This document shows, one piece after another, positions 27,460 to 36,140 of a DNA stretch of 64,000 nucleotides. The notes beneath the pieces are model-generated. The model had not been told where the DNA came from, ran no database searches, and worked only from the letters and a program-made list of their open reading frames with translations. A program made the translations under genes and the position numbers. Each line of letters begins with the position of its first letter. Positions within the stretch are counted from its first letter, which is position 1. The DNA is taken from NCBI GenBank assembly GCA_021771715.1, contig JAETOO010000005.1, positions 62,001-126,000 of the forward strand, written 5' to 3'. The stretch comes from Oscillospiraceae bacterium (GTDB lineage: Bacteria > Bacillota > Clostridia > Lachnospirales > Lachnospiraceae).

Positions 27460-27787
27460 ATATATTTGCTTGTTGTTATTGGCGGTTCTGGTGTCCTCTT
27501 CATCCCAAATACTATTGAAAAAGAGTGCTCAAAAAAAATATGACACATTTTGGAAAGAATATCTTAATCCATATGTTGTTGTAGGATATGGCATGATGGT
27601 GCTGTCTACGTTACTGATTATTCTGGCATATCATGGTACTGCTTATAAAAATGGACCGATGATTGAATCACTGGGATATATTTTAATATTATTTTTGAGC
27701 TATTTGTTCTTTAAAGAGCCGATTACGAAGAAGAAGATACTTGGAAATTTGTTAGTGCTTTTAGGAATATTTATATTTTACGTTTAG
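27449..27787 (+). CDS. EmrE/EamA-type small membrane protein (ArnF-like)
   Basis: A 112-residue, four-helix protein, the partner of the previous gene, which it overlaps by 11 bases. It has LVSSSSQILLKKSA in the first helix, the usual loop-Lys of small multidrug resistance proteins, and LGYILILFLSYLFFKEPIT followed by ILGNLLVLLGIFIF. Two unequal small subunits encoded in tandem point to a heterodimer, as for ArnE/ArnF. The GT2 gene begins 15 bases later. Confidence 0.78.
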   Translation: MIDKYICLLLLAVLVSSSSQILLKKSAQKKYDTFWKEYLNPYVVVGYGMMVLSTLLIILAYHGTAYKNGPMIESLGYILILFLSYLFFKEPITKKKILGNLLVLLGIFIFYV

Positions 27788-27801
27788 AATGAGGGATTGT
27801 T

Positions 27802-28740
27802 ATGGATATATCAGTTGTAGTGCCGGTATACGGGTGTAAAGCAGCACTCAGAGAGTTATATGAACGATTAACGGTAACACTTGGCAAATTAGTAGATACT
27901 TATGAGATAATTTTGGTCAATGATAAATGTCCGCAGAATTCCTGGGAAGTGATTGAAAAAATCTGTGAAGAAGATGTACATGTTGTCGGAATTGAGATGG
28001 CTCGGAATTTTGGACAGATTCAGGCTATTACAGCGGGATTGGATTATAGTTCTGGTGATTGGGTTGTAGTCATGGATTGTGATTTGCAGGATCGGCCGGA
28101 AGAGATAGTTAATTTATACAACAAGGCGCTGGAAGGATATGATGCAGTTTTTGCCAGAAGAAAGAATCGAAAAGATTCGTTTTTGAAGGTTTTTGTTTCA
28201 AAAATGTTTTATAAGGTTTACAATTTTGCTTCCGGGGGAAATTATGACCCGGCTATTTGCAATTTCAGTATTTGTAAAAGAATTGTGATTGACAATTATT
28301 GTAAAATGCGTGAGTTACATCGGGCATATGTTATCTATATAAAATGGTTAGGTTTTAATCAGACGGCTATTGATGTTGAACATGATGAGAGAAAAGAGGG
28401 AAAATCATCCTATAATTTCAAACGGCGAATGAAAATGGCCGGAGAGATTTTAACGTCCCAGTCAGATAAATTGTTGAAGCTTACAGTGGGAGTGGGCTTT
28501 ATAATTACATTGGCATCGTTGATTGCTATTCTCGGGATTATTATTCAGCATTTTACAGTACATGTCCCGGCGGGGTGGTCTAGTATGTTAGCAACGGTAT
28601 GCTTAATGGGTGGCCTTACAATAATGTGCATTGGGGTTGTAGGCATATATGTAGGAAATATCTTTATGCAGTCGAAGGAAAGACCGCTTTATGTTGTAAG
28701 GAATGTGCTGAATGGTACAAAATATGATAAAAATAATTAG
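27802..28740 (+). CDS. ArnC/GtrB-like polyprenyl-phosphate glycosyltransferase
   Basis: A 312-residue protein: an N-terminal GT2 domain (ISVVVPVYG, ILVNDKCPQ, MARNFGQIQAITAGLD, VMDCDLQDRPEE) followed by two C-terminal membrane helices (about 227-250 and 264-290), the ArnC/GtrB architecture. These enzymes move a sugar from a nucleotide to undecaprenyl phosphate on the inner face. It follows two EmrE-like genes and precedes a strong terminator, so it closes the operon. The likely substrate is the amino sugar made by the three upstream enzymes (inference). Confidence 0.88.
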   Translation: MDISVVVPVYGCKAALRELYERLTVTLGKLVDTYEIILVNDKCPQNSWEVIEKICEEDVHVVGIEMARNFGQIQAITAGLDYSSGDWVVVMDCDLQDRPEEIVNLYNKALEGYDAVFARRKNRKDSFLKVFVSKMFYKVYNFASGGNYDPAICNFSICKRIVIDNYCKMRELHRAYVIYIKWLGFNQTAIDVEHDERKEGKSSYNFKRRMKMAGEILTSQSDKLLKLTVGVGFIITLASLIAILGIIIQHFTVHVPAGWSSMLATVCLMGGLTIMCIGVVGIYVGNIFMQSKERPLYVVRNVLNGTKYDKNN

Positions 28741-28763
28741 ATTCTGTTAAGATTAACATTAGA

Positions 28764-28822
28764 ATAGGTGCAAAGACGTTAGTATAGATTTAGACTGTTT
28801 CGTTTTTGTACCTATATTTTTG
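28764..28822 (+). terminator. Hairpin terminator closing the Arn-like operon
   Basis: ATAGGTGCAAAGACG (28764-28778) pairs with CGTTTTTGTACCTAT (28801-28815) over 15 positions, two of them G-U, with a 22-nt loop. It is followed by ATTTTTG. The outer ATAGGTGCAA recurs at 28851-28860 with TGTACCTAT at 28866-28874, forming a second shorter inverted repeat. Confidence 0.6.
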
Positions 28823-28850
28823 AAAAAGCTAAACGGGCCAGATAAAATGC

Positions 28851-28874
28851 ATAGGTGCAATGTAGTGTACCTAT
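28851..28874 (+). repeat. Second ATAGGTGCAA / TGTACCTAT inverted repeat
   Basis: ATAGGTGCAA (28851-28860) faces TGTACCTAT (28866-28874), repeating the arms of the terminator 36 bases upstream. Whether it is an operator, a mobile-element end or a decayed duplicate is unknown. A further GCTCAG/CTGAGC inverted repeat lies at 28915-28948, before the DUF2971 gene. Confidence 0.55.
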
Positions 28875-28972
28875 ACGTAAACAGTATGATAGATTTTGTA
28901 AAAACAAGAGAAAAGCTCAGCCATTTTTATCTTGGTTTGTACCTGAGCAGGATGAAAGGAATGTAAGGTAGT

Positions 28973-29926
28973 ATGGATAGTTATTTGATTGATTTATGTG
29001 AATTGAGTAATAGTATTGAGTACACATCCTTTTTTTCGAATGCGAGCAAAGATATATATCATTATACTTCTCCGCTTGCTTTTCAAAGCATAATCGAAAA
29101 TCAAAAGCTTCGTTTTTCGGATAGATATTATCTTAATGATGGCAGTGAAGGAAAAGCTATTATGCAACTCTGTTTAGACGAGTTAGATGAGGTTGCTCCT
29201 GATGATCCTAAATTTAAAGAGTGTTTGAAAGAGGAATGCAATAAGCGCTACAAGAAACCACAACGGGATAATTTCTATGTTTTTCAGTGCTCGTTTTCTG
29301 TCGATCAAGATAGTCTGTGCCTGTGGAATTATTACACGAAAGGTGATTGCCTTAGAGGTTATAATTTGCATTTTAAGTCTGGGGAATTAAGAAGAAAAAT
29401 AGAGATGCAGCCTGATAAGTGTTGTGATAAAGGAACCAGTGGAAGGCCTAAGGGACGAACTCCGCAGATAATTAGCGCAAAGGTAGTTTATAAAAAGAGA
29501 GAACAAAAGAAAATTGTTAAGCAGGTGATTCAACAATTTTATAATTTTTCTGTTGCACATAGTCGATGCGATGAAAAGTTTACAATAGAAATTCTTGTTG
29601 ATAAATTGATGATTTTAGGAGTTTTTTTTAAAAAGGAGTGCTTTGAACCTGAGCATGAGTACAGATTTGCTATATCTCTTTATTTAAATAACGACGGAAC
29701 CTATGCAGCGATAAAAGAGAAACAAGAGTTTTTGGAAAAAGATGGGCTTTTTGTTCCATATGTTGATCTTAAATTTGCACCAGAGGCGCTTAAATCGGTT
29801 TATGTGTCGCCAACTTTAGATTTGGAAAGAGCAAGGGAAAGCATACTTCGTTTATCACAGGGGAAATTCCCGCAGTTTTCCGACGTTAGCCTTATAAAAC
29901 AATCTGGGATACCGCTGAGATATTAA
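28973..29926 (+). CDS. DUF2971 domain protein
   Basis: A 317-residue protein. Early on it has IYHYTSPLAFQSII and LRFSDRYYLND, and later CSFSVDQDSLCLWNYYTKGD, which together match DUF2971. It has no signal peptide or membrane helix. Members are of unproven function and occur often in variable and defence-type regions. It is out of place among glycan genes: flanked on the left by 232 bp of inverted repeats and on the right by 310 bp of AT-rich gene-free DNA, suggesting a separately acquired gene. AAGGAATGTAAGG precedes the ATG. Confidence 0.75.
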   Translation: MDSYLIDLCELSNSIEYTSFFSNASKDIYHYTSPLAFQSIIENQKLRFSDRYYLNDGSEGKAIMQLCLDELDEVAPDDPKFKECLKEECNKRYKKPQRDNFYVFQCSFSVDQDSLCLWNYYTKGDCLRGYNLHFKSGELRRKIEMQPDKCCDKGTSGRPKGRTPQIISAKVVYKKREQKKIVKQVIQQFYNFSVAHSRCDEKFTIEILVDKLMILGVFFKKECFEPEHEYRFAISLYLNNDGTYAAIKEKQEFLEKDGLFVPYVDLKFAPEALKSVYVSPTLDLERARESILRLSQGKFPQFSDVSLIKQSGIPLRY

Positions 29927-30236
29927 TAGTAATTGAAAGTAGAATTTCATCAAAGAATGCAAAGTAAATCAATTGGAGTGTCGAAATATTAATTATTTAA
30001 TGATTTACCCGAAGGGCTGTAGATTCATACACCACTTACTCCAGAAGATATTAAAATACGTGTAATGAGAAAATACGATTGAGATTAAGTAATTTGGCAC
30101 ACGTGTGTGCCGAATTAAGATATGTGATAGGAATAAAATATGAAGACGGTTTTACTTGTGAAGCTACTAAGCGTATTAGACGGCTCTATATTTTAGTTAC
30201 ATGTGTTGTGGTATATGTAGAGGATAGGAAAGAAAA
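29927..30236. other. Gene-poor gap with a palindrome and possible gene remnant
   Basis: No convincing gene in 310 bases. A short plus-strand reading of about 23 codons ending PLTPEDIKIRVMRKYD then TGA (about 30024-30083) has no start and may be the tail of a decayed gene. An 18-codon reading from ATG 30139 is too short to call. A 26-bp palindrome lies at 30091-30116. Confidence 0.5.
30091..30116. promoter_or_regulatory. 26-bp near-perfect palindrome
   Basis: The inner arms GGCACAC and GTGTGCC are perfect around a central GT; the outer AATT arms also match, with one T-G mismatch between. No T-run follows. It could be an operator, a hairpin of a mobile element, or a transcript end structure for either side. 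Confidence 0.6.
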
Positions 30237-33200
30237 ATGAAACTAAGAAAAAATATTGATAGCGGGTGGACAACAAAAATATGGGAAAGGATAGCATGGC
30301 TGATTCTTGAATTCAGTTATTGTTTCATCCTCTTGATTAGTGGCCCGTTAAAACTGTGCATGGAGTATAAGAGCGAATTCTGGTTTTCAGTGACAGATAT
30401 CCTGCCAGTTGTGACGAAGATGTTTTTGTATGTCTTACTTCTGGCATATGTGGGAGGATGGATTTTACGAAAAACACCATTTTCGCAGTTCTTTTATGTG
30501 CTGTTGTTATGCTTTTTGGCTGGCTTTTTTATTCAGGAAAATGTAATTGCAAAGTGTTATAGTATGGTGGAAGGTGGAAGGCTCGTATGGCTTCAGGAAA
30601 AAGCCTACTACACTTCAAGTATACTCCTTTGGGGTGCGGTTGCAGTAGGATTGGGATTAACCTTACTGGTGCTGCGGTCGCAGAAGCGAATTGAGAAGGT
30701 TGGAGTAGGTGTATGTGTTGTTCTTGTGGTTGTGGAATTTGCATTATTAGGGATTGATTTTAGCAATACGGCAAGACTTGAAAATGATAAAAAGCCTCTG
30801 CTTATGGTATCCGATGACGGAGCGTTGAAGCTTTCAAAAAATAGTAATGTTGTTACTTTTATTCTTGGATCATCCAAAGGTTCGGTGGAGTTGGATGATT
30901 TTACCAGTTATCCTGATGCGGTGAGTGGGTATTCAGTTGCTGATGGCAATGTGCCACTTATATTAACTGGGAAATGGTATGAGAGTAATATGCCGTATTC
31001 GGATTATTTGATGGAAGCATATCAAAATACGGCATTGTATTCCGATCTGGAAAGCAGAGGATATTCTGTAGGAGTTTATACGGATAGTAGGTATTTGGCG
31101 GATGATAACTTCGATTTTATGAATGTATCTGATGAAAAGTGCGGGATAGGAGATACGGTTGGATTCGTGATTCAACTGTATAAGTTGATGGCCTATCATT
31201 ATATTCCGCACCAGTGTTTGGATCCTTTTATTGAATATACGGGCGAATTTGAAATCTACAGGATGAACGAGGATGGTGCGTGCAGTTACAGTACGAGAGC
31301 TGAAGATTTCTACAGACGTTTGACGAAAGAAAAACTGTCTGTCGATAAGAGTAAAGGTGCATTTCGGGTTTATTTCCTTGAGGAGGAAAATGCTGGGACA
31401 TGTGCAAGTATAATTGAGGAGTATTGCGAACAACTAAAAAGGCAAAAGGTTTATGATAATACATCCATTGTGATACTGTCTGGAGAAGGAAATACTCAGG
31501 AAGGGGAGCAGAGACCTCTGTTTATGTTGAAGGAGGCAAAAGAGACGCATCCGTTTGCTATATCTGACGAGAGTGTATCCTATGAGGAAGTACAGCCAAT
31601 TTTAAAAACTTTGATTGCGGGAAAGAAGGTAGCAGATTATTTCCAGGAGAAGCAGTGGGAGCAGGAAAAAATCAGGAGATTTTTGAAGTCTACTGATAGA
31701 GGTGAGAAAAGTCGGAATGATAGTTTGGCGAAAATGAAAGAATACTATGTCGTGGGCATCGCAGCAGATGAAGAATCCTGGATTCCGATGGGGAATATTT
31801 ATTCTGCAGATGGACAACGGGATTTAGAAATAGGGCTTTTCATGGATTCTGAAGAGCAGAGAGTTCTGATGGATGAATCAAGTCCGGAATATCAGGCATT
31901 GGTACAAACCGGATTGAGTGTTGAGAAGGCTAAAGAGGATGAATTAGCATGTGCATGGACATCTGGAAAGTATTCTGAGTTCTTGTGGAGATTTCCGGAG
32001 ACATTTTCAGAGGATCTTAAAGTGACGTTTTCAGTTGGGGGTACGTTCGATGGCGCTGAGCAGAGGGTTCTGCCTTTTGCAAATGGGATCCGTCTGCCAG
32101 AACTGCTGGTCAAAGAGGGAAAAGTAGAGATTGAAATTCCCAATTTTTGCATTGATGACAGCAGGCTGGACTTGATACTTTATTATCCAGGCGGTGAGGA
32201 TGTACAGGCAGGAAATGATAATGATAGATCTATTTTTTCGCTTCAGGATATCGTTTGTGAAAAAACAAAATTGTGTCGATATATGATCGAGGACACCTGC
32301 AGTATAAATGTATCAGAGGATAATTCTGATTTTGAGAAAATAGCATGGAAAGGCTTTTCGAATCCAGAGAATTCTGGTGTATGGATAGATGGAAAAGATG
32401 CAGTGCTTTCATTTGCTTTTCCAGAAAATTATGAAGATGACTTTCGCCTGATATTAAGTGTTGGGGATAAAATGGGAGATAGTCAGCCGGTTGTAGTGTA
32501 TGCAAATGGTTTGAAGGTAGATGATGTTTTATGCTTGGATAAAGAGATTGTAATCAATATAGAAAATGCATTGATTAAAGATGGTTCTCTGCTTCTTGAA
32601 CTGTCACTGCCGGGAGCAGTTTCTGCTGTTGAGTTGAAAACGGGGACGGATGAGAGAAAACTGGCATATTTTATTACTGGCATTTTATGCGAGCGTGTTT
32701 CCGCTACAGGACTTGTGTTTGAAGATGATTGTGAAATTGAAGTCTCAAAGGACGGGACGATGTATCAGACTCTGGTGATTGATGGAGGTGAAAAGCCGGA
32801 TGATATAGGAGCGTGGTTTGGAGATAAGGATGTCTGCATGCGGATCAGTTTTCAGGATGACTTTCAAGATGATTTTAGATTGCGGCTGAAAACAGATTAT
32901 GTGATGAATGGCAGTCAGAGCATTTTAGCAAGTGTAAACGGATATGAGATCTATTCAGTGTGGTATATGAATGATGAGATTGTCCTTGATATTCCAAACC
33001 GGTATCTGCTTGCACATAGGAATGATATCAGGTTATCCTTTCCGGATTCTGTGTCAGCCCAAGAATTAGGAACCGGAGCGGATGTTCGGAAGCTTGCTTA
33101 TCGAATAACAAGCATAGCATGTGAGAGACGTTTGAGAGGAGGTTATCTGGTAAAAGAGTCAGAGGAGATTGCAATATCAGATAGTAATCCTGATTTTCAG

Positions 33201-33527
33201 AGATTGATGGTTTCGGGATTTGCCGGAACAGATGGCACAGGGGTCTGGACAACCGGGGGAACAGCAATGATAGCTCTTGCTTTTTCGGAGAATTTTGATC
33301 ACGATGTTTGTGTTGTATTAAAGACGGACAATGAGATTAACGGTACTCAAAAGGTAACAGCTAAGGTAAATGGACGCAAATTAGTTGGTACAGGCTATCA
33401 GGAAGGATGTATCGTAATTCCGATTTTGGAGGAAAGGATAGAGAAATGCTATATGGAAATTAATTTGTCGTTTTCGGGAGATACAGATGTGTTCCATATT
33501 ACTGATATTTACTGTTATGTACTGTAA
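30237..33527 (+). CDS. Membrane-anchored sulfatase-like protein with four repeated beta domains
   Basis: A 1096-residue protein. Residues 1-175 hold about five membrane helices. Residues about 200-480 have the order of an alkaline-phosphatase/sulfatase-like fold (VTFILGSSKG, later NVPLILTGKWYES, YSDLESRGYSVGVYTDS, TSIVILSGEGN), but I cannot see the usual metal-binding set, so it may be inactive. Residues about 549-690, 695-835, 840-980 and 983-1096 are four divergent copies of one domain, each with a GVW or GAW motif, an ANG or VNG turn and paired beta strands; they resemble the DUF7024-type sandwich seen at the ends of surface glycosyltransferases. A role in modifying or holding the surface glycan is inference. 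Confidence 0.6.
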   Translation: MKLRKNIDSGWTTKIWERIAWLILEFSYCFILLISGPLKLCMEYKSEFWFSVTDILPVVTKMFLYVLLLAYVGGWILRKTPFSQFFYVLLLCFLAGFFIQENVIAKCYSMVEGGRLVWLQEKAYYTSSILLWGAVAVGLGLTLLVLRSQKRIEKVGVGVCVVLVVVEFALLGIDFSNTARLENDKKPLLMVSDDGALKLSKNSNVVTFILGSSKGSVELDDFTSYPDAVSGYSVADGNVPLILTGKWYESNMPYSDYLMEAYQNTALYSDLESRGYSVGVYTDSRYLADDNFDFMNVSDEKCGIGDTVGFVIQLYKLMAYHYIPHQCLDPFIEYTGEFEIYRMNEDGACSYSTRAEDFYRRLTKEKLSVDKSKGAFRVYFLEEENAGTCASIIEEYCEQLKRQKVYDNTSIVILSGEGNTQEGEQRPLFMLKEAKETHPFAISDESVSYEEVQPILKTLIAGKKVADYFQEKQWEQEKIRRFLKSTDRGEKSRNDSLAKMKEYYVVGIAADEESWIPMGNIYSADGQRDLEIGLFMDSEEQRVLMDESSPEYQALVQTGLSVEKAKEDELACAWTSGKYSEFLWRFPETFSEDLKVTFSVGGTFDGAEQRVLPFANGIRLPELLVKEGKVEIEIPNFCIDDSRLDLILYYPGGEDVQAGNDNDRSIFSLQDIVCEKTKLCRYMIEDTCSINVSEDNSDFEKIAWKGFSNPENSGVWIDGKDAVLSFAFPENYEDDFRLILSVGDKMGDSQPVVVYANGLKVDDVLCLDKEIVINIENALIKDGSLLLELSLPGAVSAVELKTGTDERKLAYFITGILCERVSATGLVFEDDCEIEVSKDGTMYQTLVIDGGEKPDDIGAWFGDKDVCMRISFQDDFQDDFRLRLKTDYVMNGSQSILASVNGYEIYSVWYMNDEIVLDIPNRYLLAHRNDIRLSFPDSVSAQELGTGADVRKLAYRITSIACERRLRGGYLVKESEEIAISDSNPDFQRLMVSGFAGTDGTGVWTTGGTAMIALAFSENFDHDVCVVLKTDNEINGTQKVTAKVNGRKLVGTGYQEGCIVIPILEERIEKCYMEINLSFSGDTDVFHITDIYCYVL

Positions 33528-33550
33528 AAAAGGGGTTCTTGAGGCAGAAT

Positions 33551-35074
33551 ATGAGGAAGAATGTTATAAAAAAAACATGGCTGGTATTGTTAGCGGGATT
33601 GGTGCTGTTGGTACTGCAGCATCGATTAGTTGGCTTGTATTATGATGATTTTGGCAACACGTCACTTTCCTATGGATATATGGCAGAAGGTGTGGAAGGA
33701 ACAAACTGGACGGTGTCTGATTTGCTTGGCTGGGTAAGATGGTGTTACTTTAACTGGGGCGGCAGGGTTTTGTATGCTGCAATGTTCTTGTTGCCGCTAA
33801 CGCGGTTTGGCGCGTTGCCATATATGCTCTGTCAGGTAGTCGTTCTTCTGCTGATTTTCTGGTTTAGCGTCCGCTTTGTAAATCTGGAAACAGATAAGCA
33901 GGATAATTTCAAAATATTACTGCTATTCTTGATTTTATACGGCCTGCTTGGTCAGGATGTGCATCGCTTTGGAACTTATTGGGCATCGGCATCTGTATTG
34001 TATGTCTGGCCGATGCTGCCGTTGTTTATGAGTGCATTTCTTTATGGAAAGAAAGAAATGCTGCAAAAACAAGGACTGAAAAATGAATGGAAATGGAACC
34101 TTTTGCTTTTAATTCTGGTGTTTTTTGCAACCTTTTCACAGGAGCAAGTGGGGGCTTTTGTTGTAGTTTATTATGTGTTTATGGCCTTGATTGGCCATTG
34201 GAAGGTATGGAAAGAGCATTGGAAGACAGATGTTACTGTAGTAGGCGGAAGTGTTGTGAGCTACCTTGTATTGTTTTTTGCACCGGGTAATTTTGCACGA
34301 TTAAACAGTACAGAGTTCGCCCAATTGAGCCTGATTGAAAAGTTTAAGTACAATTATCCGCAAATTGTGAGAGGCTTTTTCATTTATGGATTGAGCTGGA
34401 TGAATTTGGTTCTTACCTTGCTGCTGCTGTATGCGTCAGTAAGACTGTATAAAGAGTCAAAGAAAGCAATTATTTTGGTGGTATTGTCTGTTTGCAGCGC
34501 TATTTTTTCACTATATAAATTGACAGGAATTAGTTTGTTACCGGAGATTACGGAACTTTTTTGCGAGACGGTTGTAATGCTGAACCTGATTGTGACGGTG
34601 ACAATCTATATGGCTATGAAAAAGAGAATATCAATGATTGCAATGATGTATGCTGGGGGTGCGTCCGTCGTATGCCTGCTTGTCTCGCCGACTGTGAATA
34701 TTCGCTCTTATCTGGGATATATTTTTGCGGCGTTTATTATTATAGCCAGTCTGTTTGCGGATTGGTCATGCGATATGGCACAAATGAAGCGGCAGAAATA
34801 TATTTGTGTAGCGATCGGGTTGCTTGGGCTTTTCTCGTTTCGAAATTACTATAATATTGAGCGAGGATATTCCCGTAATTATGAAAATTTGATGTATAAT
34901 GATAAGGTATTACGAGAGTATGAGAATGAGGAAATGCTTATTCTAAAAAAACTTCCGGAGTCTTACTATGCAGTGCAAATGCCCTATGATGAAGGATTTG
35001 GATATATCGAATACTGGATGAAAGAATACTATGATATTCCAGAGAATGTGAAATTCATTTGGGTTACACTATGA
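33551..35074 (+). CDS. DUF6056-like polytopic membrane protein (putative GT-C)
   Basis: A 507-residue protein with about 11 hydrophobic helices and a short polar tail. The segment after helix 1, GLYYDDFGNTSLSYGY then NWGGRVLY, matches the DUF6056 family, where an Asp pair in the first outer loop suggests a GT-C glycosyltransferase using polyprenyl-phosphate sugars. ATG 33551 was chosen because GAGG lies six bases upstream; TTG 33539 is possible. It follows the four-repeat surface protein by 23 bases, so the two are probably one transcript. Sugar and acceptor are unknown. Confidence 0.68.
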   Translation: MRKNVIKKTWLVLLAGLVLLVLQHRLVGLYYDDFGNTSLSYGYMAEGVEGTNWTVSDLLGWVRWCYFNWGGRVLYAAMFLLPLTRFGALPYMLCQVVVLLLIFWFSVRFVNLETDKQDNFKILLLFLILYGLLGQDVHRFGTYWASASVLYVWPMLPLFMSAFLYGKKEMLQKQGLKNEWKWNLLLLILVFFATFSQEQVGAFVVVYYVFMALIGHWKVWKEHWKTDVTVVGGSVVSYLVLFFAPGNFARLNSTEFAQLSLIEKFKYNYPQIVRGFFIYGLSWMNLVLTLLLLYASVRLYKESKKAIILVVLSVCSAIFSLYKLTGISLLPEITELFCETVVMLNLIVTVTIYMAMKKRISMIAMMYAGGASVVCLLVSPTVNIRSYLGYIFAAFIIIASLFADWSCDMAQMKRQKYICVAIGLLGLFSFRNYYNIERGYSRNYENLMYNDKVLREYENEEMLILKKLPESYYAVQMPYDEGFGYIEYWMKEYYDIPENVKFIWVTL

Positions 35075-35109
35075 TCTATGAGACCAGGATAACTAAGTAT
35101 ATTGTTTGG

Positions 35110-35132
35110 TTTGAACCTTCATTTGAACCTTC
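35110..35132 (+). repeat. Direct repeat upstream of a promoter
   Basis: TTTGAACCTTC occurs twice, at 35110-35120 and 35122-35132, separated by one base, ending 15 bases before a promoter -35 box. The position fits an activator site. Confidence 0.55.
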
Positions 35133-35147
35133 TGAAAGGAAAAGTAA

Positions 35148-35175
35148 TTTACATTTATGTGTACCGTGTTATAAT
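35148..35175 (+). promoter_or_regulatory. Sigma-A type promoter
   Basis: TTTACA (35148-35153) and a perfect TATAAT (35170-35175) with a 16-base spacer lie in the 164-bp gap ahead of the GT2 gene at 35239. It probably starts the operon running to about 41129 or further. Confidence 0.68.
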
Positions 35176-35238
35176 AGTGAGTGTTAAGCGAAAAATAGTG
35201 AATGGTTGAGATGACGGTAAGGAGCATACAGTGATAAA

Positions 35239-36045
35239 ATGAGAAACTATATTAATCTAGGAAAAGAGACAACACATTGCTTTGCAATCTGTGCATATAA
35301 AGACTCTCCTTATTTGGAGAATTGTATTCGTTCGATTGAGAACCAATCGGTTCCGGCGAAGGCGATTTTGGCGACCTCTACGCCAAGTCCCTATATAGAG
35401 AATCTTGCGAAAAAATATGGAATACCGTATTTTGTGAGGGAGGGAGCCAGCGATATTCAGGATGACTGGAATTTTGCTTATAATCACGCGGATGCGGATT
35501 ATGTTACAGTTGCGCATCAGGATGATGAATATGAGCGGGAATATGTAGCTGAGCTGATGCGGGCAGCAAAGCGTTATTCTGATATCAGTCTTTTTATCAC
35601 AGATTATTTGCCAATCAAGAATGGAAAGGTTGGAAGTGATATAAACAGCAGAATAAAGCGGATATTGAGAATGCCGTTAAAGGTCGCCAGGTGGGCGGAT
35701 AAGCGTATGGTTAAAAAGCGGATTTTGTGCCTGGGCAATTGTATCTGCTGCCCTTCGGTGACGTATAACAAAAAAATGCTGGGCGAAACGATATTTACTT
35801 CAGAATACAAATATAATCTTGATTGGGATACGTTTTATAAGTATGCATGCAGAGACGGCAGGTTCTATTATGTAGATAAGCCGCTGACTCATTTCCGTGT
35901 GCATGATGGTGCAACAAGCAAGCAGTTTATCGAGGATCATCGCCGGATTAAGGATGATATCTCAATGTTTGAGAAGTTTTGGCCTGGATTTGTGGTGAAA
36001 GTGATTATGCTCTTTTACAAGTTATCATATCGGACGTACGGTTGA
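35239..36045 (+). CDS. Family 2 glycosyltransferase
   Basis: A 268-residue GT2-like enzyme. It starts HCFAICAYKDSPYLENCIRS, then ILATSTPSPYI and VTVAHQDDEYE, which occupies the position of the metal-binding DxD motif. The later LDWDTFYKYACRDGRFYY and FRVHDGATSK match a subgroup of GT2 enzymes of surface loci. No membrane helix is evident. It is the first gene after a clear promoter and is followed by a GtrB-like GT2. Donor unknown. Confidence 0.75.
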   Translation: MRNYINLGKETTHCFAICAYKDSPYLENCIRSIENQSVPAKAILATSTPSPYIENLAKKYGIPYFVREGASDIQDDWNFAYNHADADYVTVAHQDDEYEREYVAELMRAAKRYSDISLFITDYLPIKNGKVGSDINSRIKRILRMPLKVARWADKRMVKKRILCLGNCICCPSVTYNKKMLGETIFTSEYKYNLDWDTFYKYACRDGRFYYVDKPLTHFRVHDGATSKQFIEDHRRIKDDISMFEKFWPGFVVKVIMLFYKLSYRTYG

Positions 36046-36140
36046 TTCGGAGGAACGTTTATCAGACTGCCAGAATTCTGGGGCTAGGGAGCCGTAGAAG
36101 ATACATTGCATGTAAATGCAGAGAGGGAGAGGAGCCGGAG

